From: an uncultured Acidobacteriota bacterium
GTDB lineage: Bacteria; Acidobacteriota; Thermoanaerobaculia; UBA5066
Reading direction: 5' to 3'
Assembly (NCBI GenBank): GCA_903845115.1
Contig: CAIMWE010000211.1
Location: forward strand, 1-64,000
DNA length: 64,000 nt
Both the position numbers and the translations under genes were made by a program. The notes under the pieces are model-generated. The model saw only the letters and a list, made by a program, of their open reading frames with translations, searched no databases and was not told where the DNA came from. Each line of letters opens with the position of its first letter. Position 1 is the first letter of the stretch. Shown piece by piece: positions 63,675 through 64,000 of the stretch.

Positions 63675-63959
63675 ATTAGAACCACGGTCACGCTTCCCGA
63701 CGAGCTCCTCTCGAAGGCCCGGAAGGAAGCGCTGGAGAACGGGCAATCGCTGGCGGCGCTGGTGGAGGAGGCCCTGCGGGGGAAGCTCGGCCGAAAGCCG
63801 GCCAGGGCCGGAAGGGCCCGTCAGGCCTTGCCGACGTTCGGCCGCGGGGGGCTCCAGCCGGGCGTCCATCTCGACGACACGGCGTCCCTTCTCGACCTGA
63901 CGGACAGGGATTTCAGCCGTTTCCGGGGGCTCCGGTGCCGCCACCCGTTCGACGGGTGA
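63675..63959 (+). CDS. VapB-like ribbon-helix-helix antitoxin with a non-standard or lost start codon
   Basis: The frame from 63675 encodes RTTVTLPDELLSKARKEALE, a ribbon-helix-helix DNA-binding start as in VapB antitoxins, then SLAALVEEALRGKLG and a toxin-binding tail GLQPGVHLDDTASLLDL typical of PIN-toxin partners. No ATG or GTG precedes the RHH in this frame; the codon before Arg is ATT, and the first GTG is 29 codons later, inside the domain. Either ATT is the start or the gene has lost it. After the tail the frame runs on for about 14 unusual residues. The 41 bases left in the window show no PIN-domain start, so the toxin partner is not seen. Confidence 0.65.
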   Translation: MRTTVTLPDELLSKARKEALENGQSLAALVEEALRGKLGRKPARAGRARQALPTFGRGGLQPGVHLDDTASLLDLTDRDFSRFRGLRCRHPFDG

Positions 63960-64000
63960 CCGTCGTCGCCTCGCTCGAGACCCGTTCCGCCGCTCAGGGG

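Overview
The window is very GC-rich DNA from a Gram-negative bacterium, shown by a TonB-dependent receptor, an RND/TolC-type efflux set and lipoprotein signals. The Oar-like TonB receptor with an N-terminal carboxypeptidase-regulatory domain, the HAF-like repeat protein, the M13 lipoprotein peptidase and the many soluble PAS/REC histidine kinases fit Acidobacteriota (possibly Thermoanaerobaculia or a relative) best. That placement is an inference from gene content; no rRNA is present. No tRNA, rRNA, CRISPR array, prophage or complete insertion sequence was seen. Mobile DNA is limited to a partial REP-associated transposase at the left edge and toxin-antitoxin remnants at both edges.

Layout. 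1-805: transposase fragment, PIN-toxin remnant and a STAS protein. 949-3537: bifunctional AdhE. 3551-11480 (minus): CapA-like phosphatase, secreted cyanophycinase-like peptidase, Oar-type TonB receptor, FCD-GntR regulator and OPT oligopeptide transporter, plausibly a peptide or polyamide uptake locus. 11610-13038: a double-glycine-leader peptide divergent from a cysteine-rich protein. 13046-21487 (minus): M13 peptidase, then REC-kinase, a four-receiver hybrid kinase and CheR in one translationally coupled unit. 21667-26748: M50-like membrane peptidase, alpha/beta hydrolase and aldo-keto reductase (plus), then a two-subunit molybdenum hydroxylase (minus).

27058-36613 (plus) is a seven-gene chemosensory operon: CheW, CheR-TPR, CheW, MCP, CheA-REC, CheB, REC hybrid. 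Its parts match the Wsp surface-sensing system, but the diguanylate cyclase WspR is replaced by a REC/kinase-like/REC/REC protein whose phosphoacceptor histidine is missing. The second CheW is out of frame at a run of nine C. This operon is the most interesting system in the window.

36858-44229 is an accessory stretch: a frameshifted AAA/DUF4143 ATPase, an HAF-like repeat protein, a second double-glycine-leader peptide, a methyltransferase, an imperfect 44-base repeat present twice, a DUF1566 protein, an HtrA-like protease and a small-protein/nucleotidyltransferase pair resembling toxin-antitoxin loci. 44278-50604 (minus) is a TetR-TolC-MFP-RND efflux operon with every junction overlapping by four bases and a near-palindromic operator upstream. 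50642-63959 holds two phosphatases, a PAS kinase, an RsmH methyltransferase, a GluR0-like ligand-gated channel, a single-chain topoisomerase III-RecQ-HRDC fusion, an EamA transporter and an orphan VapB-like antitoxin.
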